Origin: Chlorogloeopsis sp. ULAP01 | GTDB lineage: Bacteria > Cyanobacteriota > Cyanobacteriia > Cyanobacteriales > Nostocaceae | Reading direction: 5' to 3' | DNA: 64,000 bases | NCBI RefSeq assembly: GCF_030381805.1 | Contig: NZ_JAUDRH010000009.1 | Span: 248,001 to 312,000 of the forward strand | In this document: positions 36,043 to 44,204 of the stretch, one piece after another | Layout of the letters: every line of letters starts with the position of its first letter | Position numbering within the stretch: the first letter of the stretch is position 1 | The notes under the pieces: generated by a model | The model's database searches: none | What the model saw: only the letters and a program-made list of their open reading frames with translations | What the model was told of the DNA's origin: nothing | Program-made: the position numbers and the translations under genes

Positions 36043-36873
36043 ATGACAACTAATCTACGAATAGGCGAAAAATTCCCTGACTTTACACTGCCAAATCATC
36101 GCAACGAACAAACGCAACTATCCCAATTCACAAAACCTGGTTTACTAGATCAACATTTAGGATTCCTCGATGGTTACCCATTGATTTTGGTATTTTATCG
36201 AGGCTTTTTTTGCCCGCGCGATCAACAGCAAATGCGAGAGTTTGTCCAATTCCAAGACGAATTGAGGGTGAACTATTGCCAATTAATTTGTGTGAGTGCA
36301 GATCCGCCTATTGTTCAAGCCGCTTTTCGCGCTGGCTTGGGAGCACAATGGACTTTTTTATCAGATGAACAACGGGAAATTATTAAACAAATCAACATTC
36401 TCGATCAGACGGAAGGTGAGTACGCTTATCGCGCCCAACCTTACACTTTTGTGCTAAGACCTGACTTGTCTATTTACAAAATATATAACGGTTGGTTTTT
36501 TGTGGGAAGACCAACAGTTGAAGAACTCAGGCGTGATTTACGCGCCATTATGGAAACTTTGTCGAATTACCGCTACGAAGCGTACAACACTCCAGAGGTA
36601 AAACAAATTCGCATTCCCCAGCAAGAATGGGCAAATGGCGTACCACCTTTGGGTGCAAATGGACTACCTGTGGAGCAGGGTGTAGTTCGTGATTTTGATT
36701 TACAAACGGGTAATGGTTTCATCACCACAGAAAAGGGTGATGATGTGTTTTTCAACTTTACTGCTATACCTGGTGAAGGATATCGCACGATTAAATCTGG
36801 TACAGCTGTGAAATTTGAACTAGTCAAGGGTAAATTTGGTTTGAGTGCGCGTAATATTCAGCTGATGTGGTAA
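36043..36873 (+). CDS. Peroxiredoxin-like domain fused to a cold-shock domain
   Basis: 276 residues. Residues 5-175 form an AhpC/TSA-like thioredoxin fold with one Cys57 in VFYRGFFCPRDQQQM; the second Cys of the CPxC type is Asp here, and a further Cys lies in NYCQLICVS. After a linker, residues 210-274 are a cold-shock domain: EQGVVRDFDLQTGNGFITTE, DVFFNFTAIPGEGYRTIKSG, VKFEL. These carry RNP1-like (GNGFI) and RNP2-like (DVFFNF) motifs. This suggests a redox-responsive nucleic-acid-binding protein (inference). The frame is continuous across the junction. Confidence 0.88.
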   Translation: MTTNLRIGEKFPDFTLPNHRNEQTQLSQFTKPGLLDQHLGFLDGYPLILVFYRGFFCPRDQQQMREFVQFQDELRVNYCQLICVSADPPIVQAAFRAGLGAQWTFLSDEQREIIKQINILDQTEGEYAYRAQPYTFVLRPDLSIYKIYNGWFFVGRPTVEELRRDLRAIMETLSNYRYEAYNTPEVKQIRIPQQEWANGVPPLGANGLPVEQGVVRDFDLQTGNGFITTEKGDDVFFNFTAIPGEGYRTIKSGTAVKFELVKGKFGLSARNIQLMW

Positions 36874-36905
36874 CTGATGTGATCGCCCTAATAGATTTCG
36901 ACAAT

Positions 36906-37403
36906 TCAACGACATCCCAAGCTTTCGCGGGTTGGCACACCTGTAACGGGGTTAACTCCATCAGCGCGATCGCACATCTGTTTTACTTCATAGGGATCGA
37001 GCAGGGCATCAGAAAAATCTGCCCCTGTAATTGCAGCATTATAGAAGCGACTGCTGGTGAGCAAGGCATCAGTAAAAATGGCGTTGGTTAAATCGGCTTC
37101 ATTAAAAATGACGCGATCGGCAAATGCTTCTGAGAGATTCGCACCAGCTAAATCAGCATTGAGAAATGAACCCTTGGTGAGAATTGTGCCGCTCAGATTT
37201 GCTCCTTGAAAATTTGCCCCCTGCATTTCTGCACCTGCAAAGGATGTTCCGTGTAAATCTTTATTAGAAAAATCTCGATTTCGTAAGTCCGCGAGTGTGT
37301 AATTAACCGTGTTATCTTGTGCAAACACAGGAAGAGTAATCAGATTGAACAACCAACCTAGCAAGCACATGAGAAGAAAAACACTTAAAATTATCCGTTT
37401 CAT
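36906..37403 (-). CDS. Secreted pentapeptide-repeat protein
   Basis: 165 residues. The signal peptide is MKRIILSVFLLMCLLGWLF ... PVFA. Pentapeptide repeats A(D/N)LxX then run from about residue 40 to 140 (FSNKDLHGTSFAGAEMQGAN, then FQGANLSGTI), which should form a right-handed quadrilateral helix in the lumen or periplasm. The end, PYEVKQMCDRADGVNPVTG, with Cys residues, is typical of lumenal cyanobacterial members. Function unknown. Convergent with the peroxiredoxin fusion gene. Confidence 0.9.
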   Translation of the reverse strand: MKRIILSVFLLMCLLGWLFNLITLPVFAQDNTVNYTLADLRNRDFSNKDLHGTSFAGAEMQGANFQGANLSGTILTKGSFLNADLAGANLSEAFADRVIFNEADLTNAIFTDALLTSSRFYNAAITGADFSDALLDPYEVKQMCDRADGVNPVTGVPTRESLGCR

Positions 37404-37452
37404 AATCCCTATTTCCGAGCCTTAATTCTGATACTAGCTCTCCCCATCACGC

Positions 37453-38262
37453 TTAGTGAGCAATTTGTTGAGAACTCAGGCTGGCAAAATCGAATAATTG
37501 AGTATCGGCAAGATGAGATACACAAACATTCTGAAGGCTACGAAACAGACTATCAATTCTGCCTGGATTTTCTTTTTCCCAAGCCTGTAGCATTTGTTTG
37601 ATTTGCGATCGCTGCAAGTTTTCCTGAGAGCCGCAAAGATTACAGGGAATGATGGGAAATTGCCGCATCTGGGCATAACGCTCAATATCGTTTTCTGAGC
37701 AATAGGCAAGTGGGCGAATAATTATATTTTGCCCATCATCGCTTTTGAGCTTGGGTGGCATGGCTTTGAGCGTGCCTGTATAAAACATATTCAAAAACAG
37801 AGTTTCTACAATATCATCTCGATGATGACCGAGAGCAATTTTAGTCGCACCTTCTTCATTTGCTATACGATAGAGAATGCCCCGGCGCAAGCGCGAACAT
37901 AGACTGCACATTGTCTTGCCTTCAGGGATAATACTTTTAACAGTGCTATAAGTATCTTCTTCAACGATCCGGTAAGGCACACGCAAAGATGCTAAATATT
38001 CTGGCAGTACTTGTTCTGGAAAGCCTGGCTGTTTTTGATCCAAGTTCACAGCAACAAGATCAAATTTTACGGGAGCTTTTCGCTGGAGAGTTAGCAAAAA
38101 GTCGAGCATGGTGTAGGAATCTTTACCACCTGAGAGGCAAACCATGATGCGATCGCCATCCTCAATCATTTTGTAATCGTGAATTGCTTTTCCTACCAGT
38201 CTACGCAGATGTGCTTCTAATGTTTTAAGAGTTTTTGAGTTAAGCACCTCCGTTGATGACAT
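37453..38262 (-). CDS. ttcA: tRNA 2-thiocytidine synthetase TtcA
   Basis: 269 residues. The PP-loop is CLSGGKDSYTMLDFLL. The first Cys pair is MCSLCSRLRRGILY and the third cluster region is PCNLCGSQENLQR, the iron-sulphur ligands. GHHRDDIVETLFLNMFY is the conserved ATP-pyrophosphatase motif. TtcA thiolates cytidine 32 in some tRNAs. It lies upstream of the pentapeptide gene on the same strand with a 49-bp gap. Confidence 0.92.
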   Translation of the reverse strand: MSSTEVLNSKTLKTLEAHLRRLVGKAIHDYKMIEDGDRIMVCLSGGKDSYTMLDFLLTLQRKAPVKFDLVAVNLDQKQPGFPEQVLPEYLASLRVPYRIVEEDTYSTVKSIIPEGKTMCSLCSRLRRGILYRIANEEGATKIALGHHRDDIVETLFLNMFYTGTLKAMPPKLKSDDGQNIIIRPLAYCSENDIERYAQMRQFPIIPCNLCGSQENLQRSQIKQMLQAWEKENPGRIDSLFRSLQNVCVSHLADTQLFDFASLSSQQIAH

Positions 38263-38417
38263 CGAAGTATCTCCTGATTTTTTGATTATTTTAGTGAATT
38301 CTACTCAATCAATTTACACGTTGATTTATCAACCAAAAAGGAGTAATTGCACAATTCGAGTAAAAGATATTTTAAATCGAGAGCGAAAATTTTTTAAGAA
38401 ATACAAAGGATGGATAA

Positions 38418-38648
38418 TCAACCTTGCTTAGAGCGACTTATATACTGACCATGAATATTAACCAAATAAGGAACTACGTAAGTCAAAGCAGCAGAAATCC
38501 AGCGTTCGCGATCCATACGCTCTTTCACAAGTGCTGATCCGTGATTGATTATAAACAGAATAGAACCAACTACTACAGAAACTTTTAGTGCTGTCGGCAT
38601 CATGTCTTTATCAAAAAGACACAAGCAATATTCCTTAAAAGTTTTCAT
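38418..38648 (-). CDS. nrtS: NrtS-like small nitrate/nitrite transporter
   Basis: 76 residues with two membrane segments: LKVSVVVGSILFIINHGSAL and the second around ISAALTYVVPYLVNIHGQY. The pattern (LKVxxVVGxILxxINxG then LTYxVPxxVxxxG) matches the NrtS family, two-helix proteins reported to carry nitrate and nitrite in some cyanobacteria. No assimilation genes (nirA, narB) are adjacent, so the role here rests on family similarity. The C-terminus is basic. Confidence 0.72.
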   Translation of the reverse strand: MKTFKEYCLCLFDKDMMPTALKVSVVVGSILFIINHGSALVKERMDRERWISAALTYVVPYLVNIHGQYISRSKQG

Positions 38649-38807
38649 TTCTCCGAATCAGTCATCCATAACAAGGAACACTATCATACTTTTGTTGACA
38701 AATCGAATAATATATCTCATTACCCTGACGTAGCAATTTTTCCTGTTGGTTCAGATGAGCCAAACAAATAACTTGCGTCACCTTTAAGGAATTAGTTGTC
38801 GAAAATT

Positions 38808-39518
38808 ATGAGTCAAAATCTTGGTACAGCTAAAATTTCTATTATTATTCCGGCTCTAAATGAAGCGGAAAATATTAAAGCTACCCTAGCCAGCACCCAA
38901 CCAAGTACAGGTGTGGAAGTGATTCTAGTTGATGGTGGTTCAAAAGATGACACAGTAGAAATTGCCAAGTCTTGGGGTGCGACAGTCATTACATCTAATC
39001 TTGGGCGTGCTTGTCAAATGAACACAGGAGCTTCAGTGGCAAGTGGAGAGATTTTGTTATTTCTCCATGCCGATACTCGTTTACCTTCTGATTTTGATGT
39101 CATGCTTCGCAAAGCACTAGAAAAACCCGGAGTTGTAGCTGGAGCCTTTGCTTTACGGATTGATGCAGAATTGGCAAGTTTGCGGTTGGTGGAATGGGGC
39201 GTGAATGTGCGATCGCGTTTTTGGCAAATGCCCTACGGCGATCAAGCAATTTTTTTAACTAAGGAAATTTTTGACATAATGGATGGTTTTCCTGAATTAG
39301 CTATTATGGAAGACTTTGAATTAATGCGACGTTTAAGGAAATTAGGCAAAATCACATTTATTGCAGTGCCAGTTATTACTTCAGCACGTCGTTGGTTACA
39401 AAAAGGGGTTTGGCAAACAACTCTGATGAATCAAATAGTGATTATTGCTTATTTTCTCGGAGTTTCTCCTGAGCGAATTCGTCATTGGTATCATCAGGAA
39501 AAACTTAAGGAGTTTTAA
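38808..39518 (+). CDS. TIGR04283-type glycosyltransferase (arsenosugar-linked family)
   Basis: 236 residues, GT2 fold. ISIIIPALNEAENIKATL is at the N-terminus; EVILVDGGSKDDTVEIA, LLFLHADTRLP (metal-binding region) and MEDFELMRRLRKLG follow. The family is annotated as an arsenosugar-biosynthesis glycosyltransferase because of its genome context; the reaction is not shown here. The ATG is preceded by AAGGA. It begins a same-strand group with two TVP38/TMEM64 genes and a flavin disulfide reductase gene. Confidence 0.85.
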   Translation: MSQNLGTAKISIIIPALNEAENIKATLASTQPSTGVEVILVDGGSKDDTVEIAKSWGATVITSNLGRACQMNTGASVASGEILLFLHADTRLPSDFDVMLRKALEKPGVVAGAFALRIDAELASLRLVEWGVNVRSRFWQMPYGDQAIFLTKEIFDIMDGFPELAIMEDFELMRRLRKLGKITFIAVPVITSARRWLQKGVWQTTLMNQIVIIAYFLGVSPERIRHWYHQEKLKEF

Positions 39519-39580
39519 GCCGCTTTTAATTTAAGCAGAGTAATCTTAAGTTCAGTCATTGGTCATTTGTCATTTGTTAG

Positions 39581-39634
39581 TAGGGGAGCCAGTGCGCCCT
39601 TACGGTTTAGGCGCCTTGTAGCACCTGGCGTGCG
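39581..39634. repeat. Dispersed repeat GGGGAGCCAGTGCGCCCTT
   Basis: A stretch starting TAGGGGAGCCAGTGCGCCCT and ending GTAGCACCTGGCG recurs at 54855-54934. It adjoins the MITE-like element that follows. Confidence 0.75.
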
Positions 39635-39689
39635 GGTTTTATGGATAATCTTGCCGTTCAAACTGATCATTTATCTTCTAAACCCTCCC
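39632..39689 (-). repeat. MITE-like element, GGGCGGGTTT family, copy 1
   Basis: Ends GCGGGTTT and AAACCCTCCC (inverted). Inner sequence: TTATCTTCTA on one side and GATAATCTTGCCGTTC (opposite sense) on the other, matching the copies at 41.4, 50.1 and 63.3 kb. The orientation is taken relative to the 63.3-kb copy. Confidence 0.75.
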
Positions 39690-39758
39690 ATACAGTGGTT
39701 AGTAGTTAGTGGTTGGTTGTTCTCCTGGTGTTCCCTGCCCCTGGTGCTTTCTTGTCTC

Positions 39759-39793
39759 CTAGCCCCTAGTCCCTAGTCTCTAGTCCCTAATCC
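39759..39793. repeat. STRR-type CTAGTCC tandem repeat
   Basis: Five units: CTAGCCC, CTAGTCC, CTAGTCT, CTAGTCC, CTAATCC. It ends one base before the start codon of the first TVP38/TMEM64 gene, so it occupies the ribosome-binding position. Confidence 0.88.
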
Positions 39794-39794
39794 C

Positions 39795-40532
39795 ATGCAC
39801 CAAAAACATAAACGTCTTCTCACACCCAAGCTTAAACTTGTACTCTTATTCTTTGTGGTTGCCGCCCTGGTGATTTGTGCTAAACAATTTAATCTTCAGG
39901 GAATTTTGCAGACATCTATCTTGTGGGTTCAAAGTCTAGATACCTTAGCACCGATCGCCTTTATCGTTATCTATAACCTAGCTACATTACTTTTTATACC
40001 TGGCTCCCTACTAACGTTGAAAGGAGGTTGCCTGTTTGGTTTAGTTTGGGGATCTGTATACGTTTTAATTGCTGCAACTTTGGGAGCCACGTTTGCGTTT
40101 TTAGTTGGGCGTTATCTATCACGAGATTGGGTGTGCCAACAGCTTGAGAAACATCCGAAATTTAAAGCTATTGATCGGGCGGTTGCTACAGAAGGATTCA
40201 AAATTGTACTTTTGACGCGTCTGTCTCCTCTGTTTCCGTTTAACTTGTTAAATTATGCATTCGGAATTACGCAGGTTTCGCTCAAAGACTATATCTTGGG
40301 TTCCATTGGCATGGTTCCGGGTACTGTAATGTACGTTTATATTGGTTCTGTTGCTGGTAACTTAGCAATGATTAATACACCTCATCAGCCAACTACACCA
40401 CAAACTCAAATAGGGCAATGGATAATGCAAGCGATCGGATTAATTGCCACTATTGCCCTAAGTGTATACATAACCAAAATAGCTCAAAAAGCTTTAAAAG
40501 AAAGTATGACAGTTGTAGAAGAAACAGACTAG
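39795..40532 (+). CDS. TVP38/TMEM64 (VTT domain) membrane protein 1
   Basis: 245 residues with about six hydrophobic segments. It has the VTT-domain motifs FIPGSLLTL and LVGRYLSRDW, then VLLTRLSPLFPFNLLNYAFG and IGMVPGTVMYVYIGS. These DedA-superfamily proteins are thought to scramble or carry lipids. The sequence is closely similar to the next gene, so the pair is a tandem duplication. No ribosome-binding site is visible because a heptamer repeat abuts the start codon. Confidence 0.9.
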   Translation: MHQKHKRLLTPKLKLVLLFFVVAALVICAKQFNLQGILQTSILWVQSLDTLAPIAFIVIYNLATLLFIPGSLLTLKGGCLFGLVWGSVYVLIAATLGATFAFLVGRYLSRDWVCQQLEKHPKFKAIDRAVATEGFKIVLLTRLSPLFPFNLLNYAFGITQVSLKDYILGSIGMVPGTVMYVYIGSVAGNLAMINTPHQPTTPQTQIGQWIMQAIGLIATIALSVYITKIAQKALKESMTVVEETD

Positions 40533-40652
40533 TATCTGTCTGCCTCTCTCTTTTTTATTCTTCTGCGTTCTCTGCGCCTGGTGTGGTTATTTTATATAGT
40601 TATCAATTATTAAAAGCAAATTATTAATTAAAATTTTCCATAACTACAAGTC

Positions 40653-41423
40653 ATGAAAAATCAACTCATCAAATATCAATTTCCTTCCCAAGAATTGCCG
40701 AATATTTTAAAATTGAGTTTCTTGCCATTACTTGCATTTGCTATTGCTTTGTTGTTGAATACAGATCCTGCTTTAGCACAGCAATCTGCCAATACACAAG
40801 GATTTAATCCTCAAGAATGGTTGCGAAACGCCTTAGAATGGATTGAAAGTTTGGGTGCAGTGGGAGCGATCGCTTTCATCGCTCTTTATATCATCGCTAC
40901 TGTTGCTTTCTTACCAGGCTCAATTCTTACCTTGGGTGCTGGCGTGGTGTTTGGCGTGGTTTGGGGTTCTGTTTATGTTTTCATTGGTGCAACTTTAGGT
41001 GCTACCGCCGCTTTTCTTGTCGGGCGCTATTTGGCTAGAGGATGGGTTGCCAAGAAAATCGCAGATAACAAAAAATTTGCCGCTATTGATCGCGCTGTCG
41101 GCAGAGAAGGATTCAAAATTGTTCTGTTGACACGACTATCGCCCGTATTTCCTTTCAATTTATTAAACTACGCCTTTGGTATCACAGGTGTTTCGCTTAA
41201 AGACTACTTTATTGGTTCTATAGGCATGATACCCGGAACGATCATGTATGTTTATATTGGTTCCCTCGCTGGGAATCTTGCCATGATTGGCACAGAGGCT
41301 CAACCAACCAACCCCACCGTTCAATGGGCAATTCGGATTATTGGTTTTATTGCAACAGTTGCCGTAACGATTTATGTTACTCGTGTTGCTCGCAAAGCTT
41401 TAGAACAAGAGGTTAATGGTTAA
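40653..41423 (+). CDS. TVP38/TMEM64 (VTT domain) membrane protein 2
   Basis: 256 residues. The N-terminal hydrophobic stretch ends TDPALAQQ and looks like a signal sequence. VTT-domain motifs are FLPGSILTLGAG, LVGRYLARGW, LTRLSPVFPFNLLNYAFG and IGMIPGTIMYVYIGS. It is a paralogue of the preceding gene. The flavin disulfide reductase gene is next, and TVP38 next to a mercuric-reductase-like gene is a pairing I have seen in other bacteria. Confidence 0.9.
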   Translation: MKNQLIKYQFPSQELPNILKLSFLPLLAFAIALLLNTDPALAQQSANTQGFNPQEWLRNALEWIESLGAVGAIAFIALYIIATVAFLPGSILTLGAGVVFGVVWGSVYVFIGATLGATAAFLVGRYLARGWVAKKIADNKKFAAIDRAVGREGFKIVLLTRLSPVFPFNLLNYAFGITGVSLKDYFIGSIGMIPGTIMYVYIGSLAGNLAMIGTEAQPTNPTVQWAIRIIGFIATVAVTIYVTRVARKALEQEVNG

Positions 41424-41445
41424 TGGAGACTACTAACTAGTGTAG

Positions 41446-41503
41446 GGGCGGGTTTAGAAGATAAATTGTCAGTAGTAACCGAAAGATTATCTTCTAAACC
41501 CGC
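41446..41503 (+). repeat. MITE-like element, GGGCGGGTTT family, copy 2
   Basis: Arms GGGCGGGTTTAGAAGATAA and TTATCTTCTAAACCCGC pair along almost the full length. It lies between TVP38-2 and the reductase gene, just before a GC-rich palindromic segment. Confidence 0.8.
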
Positions 41504-41507
41504 ACGG

Positions 41508-41588
41508 CAGTCGCACTCGACGCGCTTAACCCGCAAGGGCGCGCTGCCTCCCCTACTAAAATGTACAGACGTAATTTCGCGTCTCTAC
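41508..41588. repeat. GC-rich palindromic segment plus GACGCGA-type repeat
   Basis: A 25-base string starting CAGTCGCACTCGACGCGCTT is shared exactly with 45154-45178, and CCGCAAGGGCGCGCTGC recurs at 45.47 kb. Its right end (ACAGACG ... CGCGTCTCTAC) is a degenerate form of the palindrome found inside thyX. Confidence 0.75.
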
Positions 41589-41612
41589 CTACTAACAACC
41601 AGGGAGCTACTA

Positions 41613-43160
41613 ATGTCCAATTCTGAATTTCAGAGAGTGATTGTTCGCCCAGTAGATGAGTATAACCAGAAACTGGTTTCTTACGTACATCCACCAAACT
41701 GGGTTAATCCTAAACCTGCTGATTGTTATGACTTAGTGGTAATTGGTGCTGGTACCGCAGGATTAGTAGTGGCGGCAGGTGCTGCGGGTTTGGGTTTGGG
41801 TTTGAAAGTAGCACTAATAGAAAAGCACCTCATGGGTGGAGATTGCTTGAATGTTGGTTGTGTGCCATCAAAGTGCGTAATTCGCTCTTCGCGGGTAGTG
41901 GGTGAAATTTGGAACGCCAAAAACTTAGGAGTTAATGTTCCCCAATTCGTTGACGTGGATTTTCCTGCTGTGATGGAGCGGATGCGGCGACTTCGATCTG
42001 GTATTAGCCATCACGACTCGGCGGAACGTTTTCAAAAGCTGGGTGTAGATGTTTTTTTGGGGAGCGCTAAGTTTGCGGGCAGTAATATTGTAGAAGTTGG
42101 CGATAAGACTCTTAGCTTTAAAAAAGCTGTGATTGCTACTGGTGCTAGGGCAGCGCGTCTTTCTATTCCAGGAATTGAAGAAGCTGGTTATCTTACGAAT
42201 GAAACAGTATTTTCTCTTATCCAACGCCCACAACGTCTTGCAGTGATTGGCGGGGGAGCGATAGGTTGCGAGTTGGCGCAAGCTTTCCGGCGTTTGGGTT
42301 GTGAGGTAATACTTTTTCATCGCGGTTCTCATATTCTCAATAAAGAGGATGCTGACGCTGCTGAAATTCTCCAAAATGTCTTTCTCAAAGAAAAAATTCG
42401 CTTGGTACTCAATTGTCAAATGCAGCGAGTAGAAAAGACTAGCGATGGCAAGACGCTTTACTTTAGCTGCAATGGCAAAGAAGATTCACTCACAGTAGAT
42501 GAAATTTTAGCGGGTGCGGGGCGCGTGCCAAATGTAGAAGGTTTGAATTTAGAAGCTGTTGGGGTGGAATATGATCGACGCAAGGGTGTAAAGGTGAATG
42601 ATTACTTGCAAACCACAAACCCTAAGATTTTTGCTGCTGGCGACATCTGTATGGATTGGAAATTTACCCATGCTGCTGATGCGGCAGCGCGAATTGTCAT
42701 TAAAAATACACTGTTTTCTCCTTTTGGTTTGGGACGGTATAAACTTAGTACTTTAGTAATGCCTTGGGTAACGTATACCGATCCAGAAATTGCCCATGTA
42801 GGGATGTACGAACATCAAGCCCAGCAAAAAGGTATTGAAGTTAATATGATCAAGATTAATTTTAGTGCTGTTGATCGCGCGATCGCTGATGGTGAAGAGG
42901 AAGGTTTTGTCAAAATCCTCCATAAAAAAGGATCGGATGAAATTTTGGGTGCGACGATTGTTGCTCGTCATGCGGGTGAGATGATTTCGGAAGTTACCAC
43001 GGCAATTGTTAACAAGATAGGTTTAAACAAACTTAGCAGTGTTATTCATCCTTATCCTACTCAAGCAGAAGGTATTAAAAAAGCCGCAGATGCTTATCGT
43101 CGAACGTTGTTGACACCAAAAACCAAACGCTTTTTAGGACTGCTAACAAAGTTATCTTGA
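41613..43160 (+). CDS. Mercuric-reductase-like flavin disulfide oxidoreductase (TVP38-linked)
   Basis: 515 residues. After a 40-residue extension the FAD motif is VVIGAGTAGLVVAAGAAGLG. The redox centre GGDCLNVGCVPSKC has Cys78 and Cys83 plus an extra Cys88. The NAD(P) motif is VIGGGAIGCELAQAFRRLG, then FAAGDICMDWKFTHAADAA and the C-terminal HPYPTQAEGIKKAADAYRR. There is no HMA domain. Electron acceptor unknown. The ATG is preceded by AGGGAG; longer frames only read repeat sequence. A broken copy of part of this gene lies at 44.2-44.4 kb. Confidence 0.92.
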   Translation: MSNSEFQRVIVRPVDEYNQKLVSYVHPPNWVNPKPADCYDLVVIGAGTAGLVVAAGAAGLGLGLKVALIEKHLMGGDCLNVGCVPSKCVIRSSRVVGEIWNAKNLGVNVPQFVDVDFPAVMERMRRLRSGISHHDSAERFQKLGVDVFLGSAKFAGSNIVEVGDKTLSFKKAVIATGARAARLSIPGIEEAGYLTNETVFSLIQRPQRLAVIGGGAIGCELAQAFRRLGCEVILFHRGSHILNKEDADAAEILQNVFLKEKIRLVLNCQMQRVEKTSDGKTLYFSCNGKEDSLTVDEILAGAGRVPNVEGLNLEAVGVEYDRRKGVKVNDYLQTTNPKIFAAGDICMDWKFTHAADAAARIVIKNTLFSPFGLGRYKLSTLVMPWVTYTDPEIAHVGMYEHQAQQKGIEVNMIKINFSAVDRAIADGEEEGFVKILHKKGSDEILGATIVARHAGEMISEVTTAIVNKIGLNKLSSVIHPYPTQAEGIKKAADAYRRTLLTPKTKRFLGLLTKLS

Positions 43161-43545
43161 AAATAGGGATTAAAGATTGTTTCTTAAAATTGTAGGGTGC
43201 GTTATACGAAGTTAACGCACCGTTTTAATCTGTTTGCTTACTAATATCATTTCACCTTAATTACAAAACAATTAAATTTTGTACCAGACACTTACACCGC
43301 AGGCGCAGGGGTTCCCGTCAGGGTAATTTTATGTCTCTACTGTCTGTACTCTGTCCTGACGTAGCAAAGACTTTGGAAGGTGCGTTACGCTTCGCTAACA
43401 CACCCTACTGGACTAACACGAATAACATGATGCTATAAATTCTTTATGGTGCAAGCAGGATGTTCACACCACAAAATTTATACACTAAATTAGTCTTGCC
43501 ACGCCACTATACATATTTCAAAAATCAAATATGAGTCATATAAAC
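43161..43545. other. Intergenic region with two GTAGGGTGCG-family repeats
   Basis: It holds copies at 43193-43222 (GGTGCGTTA/TAACGCACC stem) and 43379-43410 (GGTGCGTTACG/CTAACACACC). No open frame looks coding. The first copy may also end the reductase transcript. Confidence 0.6.
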
Positions 43546-44124
43546 CTAATGGGGATGATAGCTAATACGACTAATTAGCCAAGCTGAGGATATAATTCCC
43601 ACAAATTGAGCGACGATTGTATTAATATTTGCCTGCACTACAAACATATCGAGTGGCTCAATCAATTGACTAGCGTTATAAATAGCCATCCCTTGTACTT
43701 GAGTCAGTGATTTTGCTACCAGAGTCCCAACAATTACCTCAACACCGAATAAAGTCAATATCATACCAGCAGCATTTAGAGCCAATCCCCGCCAAAGAAG
43801 ACTAATCACATCTGCTTTTTTGGGGTGTAATGCCGGATTTGGGTTCTGTAAATCTTTGCCAATACGAATGTAGTTCCAATCCCAATAAAGGCTTAATCCA
43901 AGTACCAAAAGTCCACCTACTCCACAAAATAAACCCAACCCAGACATGGCATCTTGAGCCTTGAGGTTGAAATTGGGATCGGCGATCGCAAACAGTACAA
44001 TTAATCCTGAAACTACCAGCAGTCCTAGTTGTACACCAAAGTTAATCCAACCTGCTAGGCGAAAATTCGTGGCGATTTCCTGAACGGTTGGTAAGGAAGA
44101 GTGTAAGTCTAACTTGTTTAACAT
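43546..44124 (-). CDS. DUF3611 family membrane protein
   Basis: 192 residues with four hydrophobic segments (for example QLGLLVVSGLIVLFAIADP and MSGLGLFCGVGGLLVLGLSL). A cytoplasmic loop contains YIRIGKDLQNPNPALHPKKADV, and the N-terminal motif is FRLAGWINFGVQLGLL. It matches DUF3611, known from cyanobacteria and plastids, of unknown function. The ATG is chosen because GAGG stands 8 nt upstream; a GTG six codons earlier is less likely. Confidence 0.87.
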   Translation of the reverse strand: MLNKLDLHSSLPTVQEIATNFRLAGWINFGVQLGLLVVSGLIVLFAIADPNFNLKAQDAMSGLGLFCGVGGLLVLGLSLYWDWNYIRIGKDLQNPNPALHPKKADVISLLWRGLALNAAGMILTLFGVEVIVGTLVAKSLTQVQGMAIYNASQLIEPLDMFVVQANINTIVAQFVGIISSAWLISRISYHPH

Positions 44125-44204
44125 ACATTTATCCTCATCCACTATAGATAATTGTCACCATTACAGCCTGTAATATCTTCTGTGTAGGCTATCTTTTTGT
44201 AGAT

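Noticed and set aside
39567..39776. 69-codon frame between the glycosyltransferase and TVP38 genes
   Set aside because: It is made of a dispersed repeat, a MITE-like element and a heptamer tract.
41925..42419. 164-codon minus-strand frame inside the reductase gene
   Set aside because: It is entirely within a well-supported coding sequence on the other strand and has no recognisable domain.
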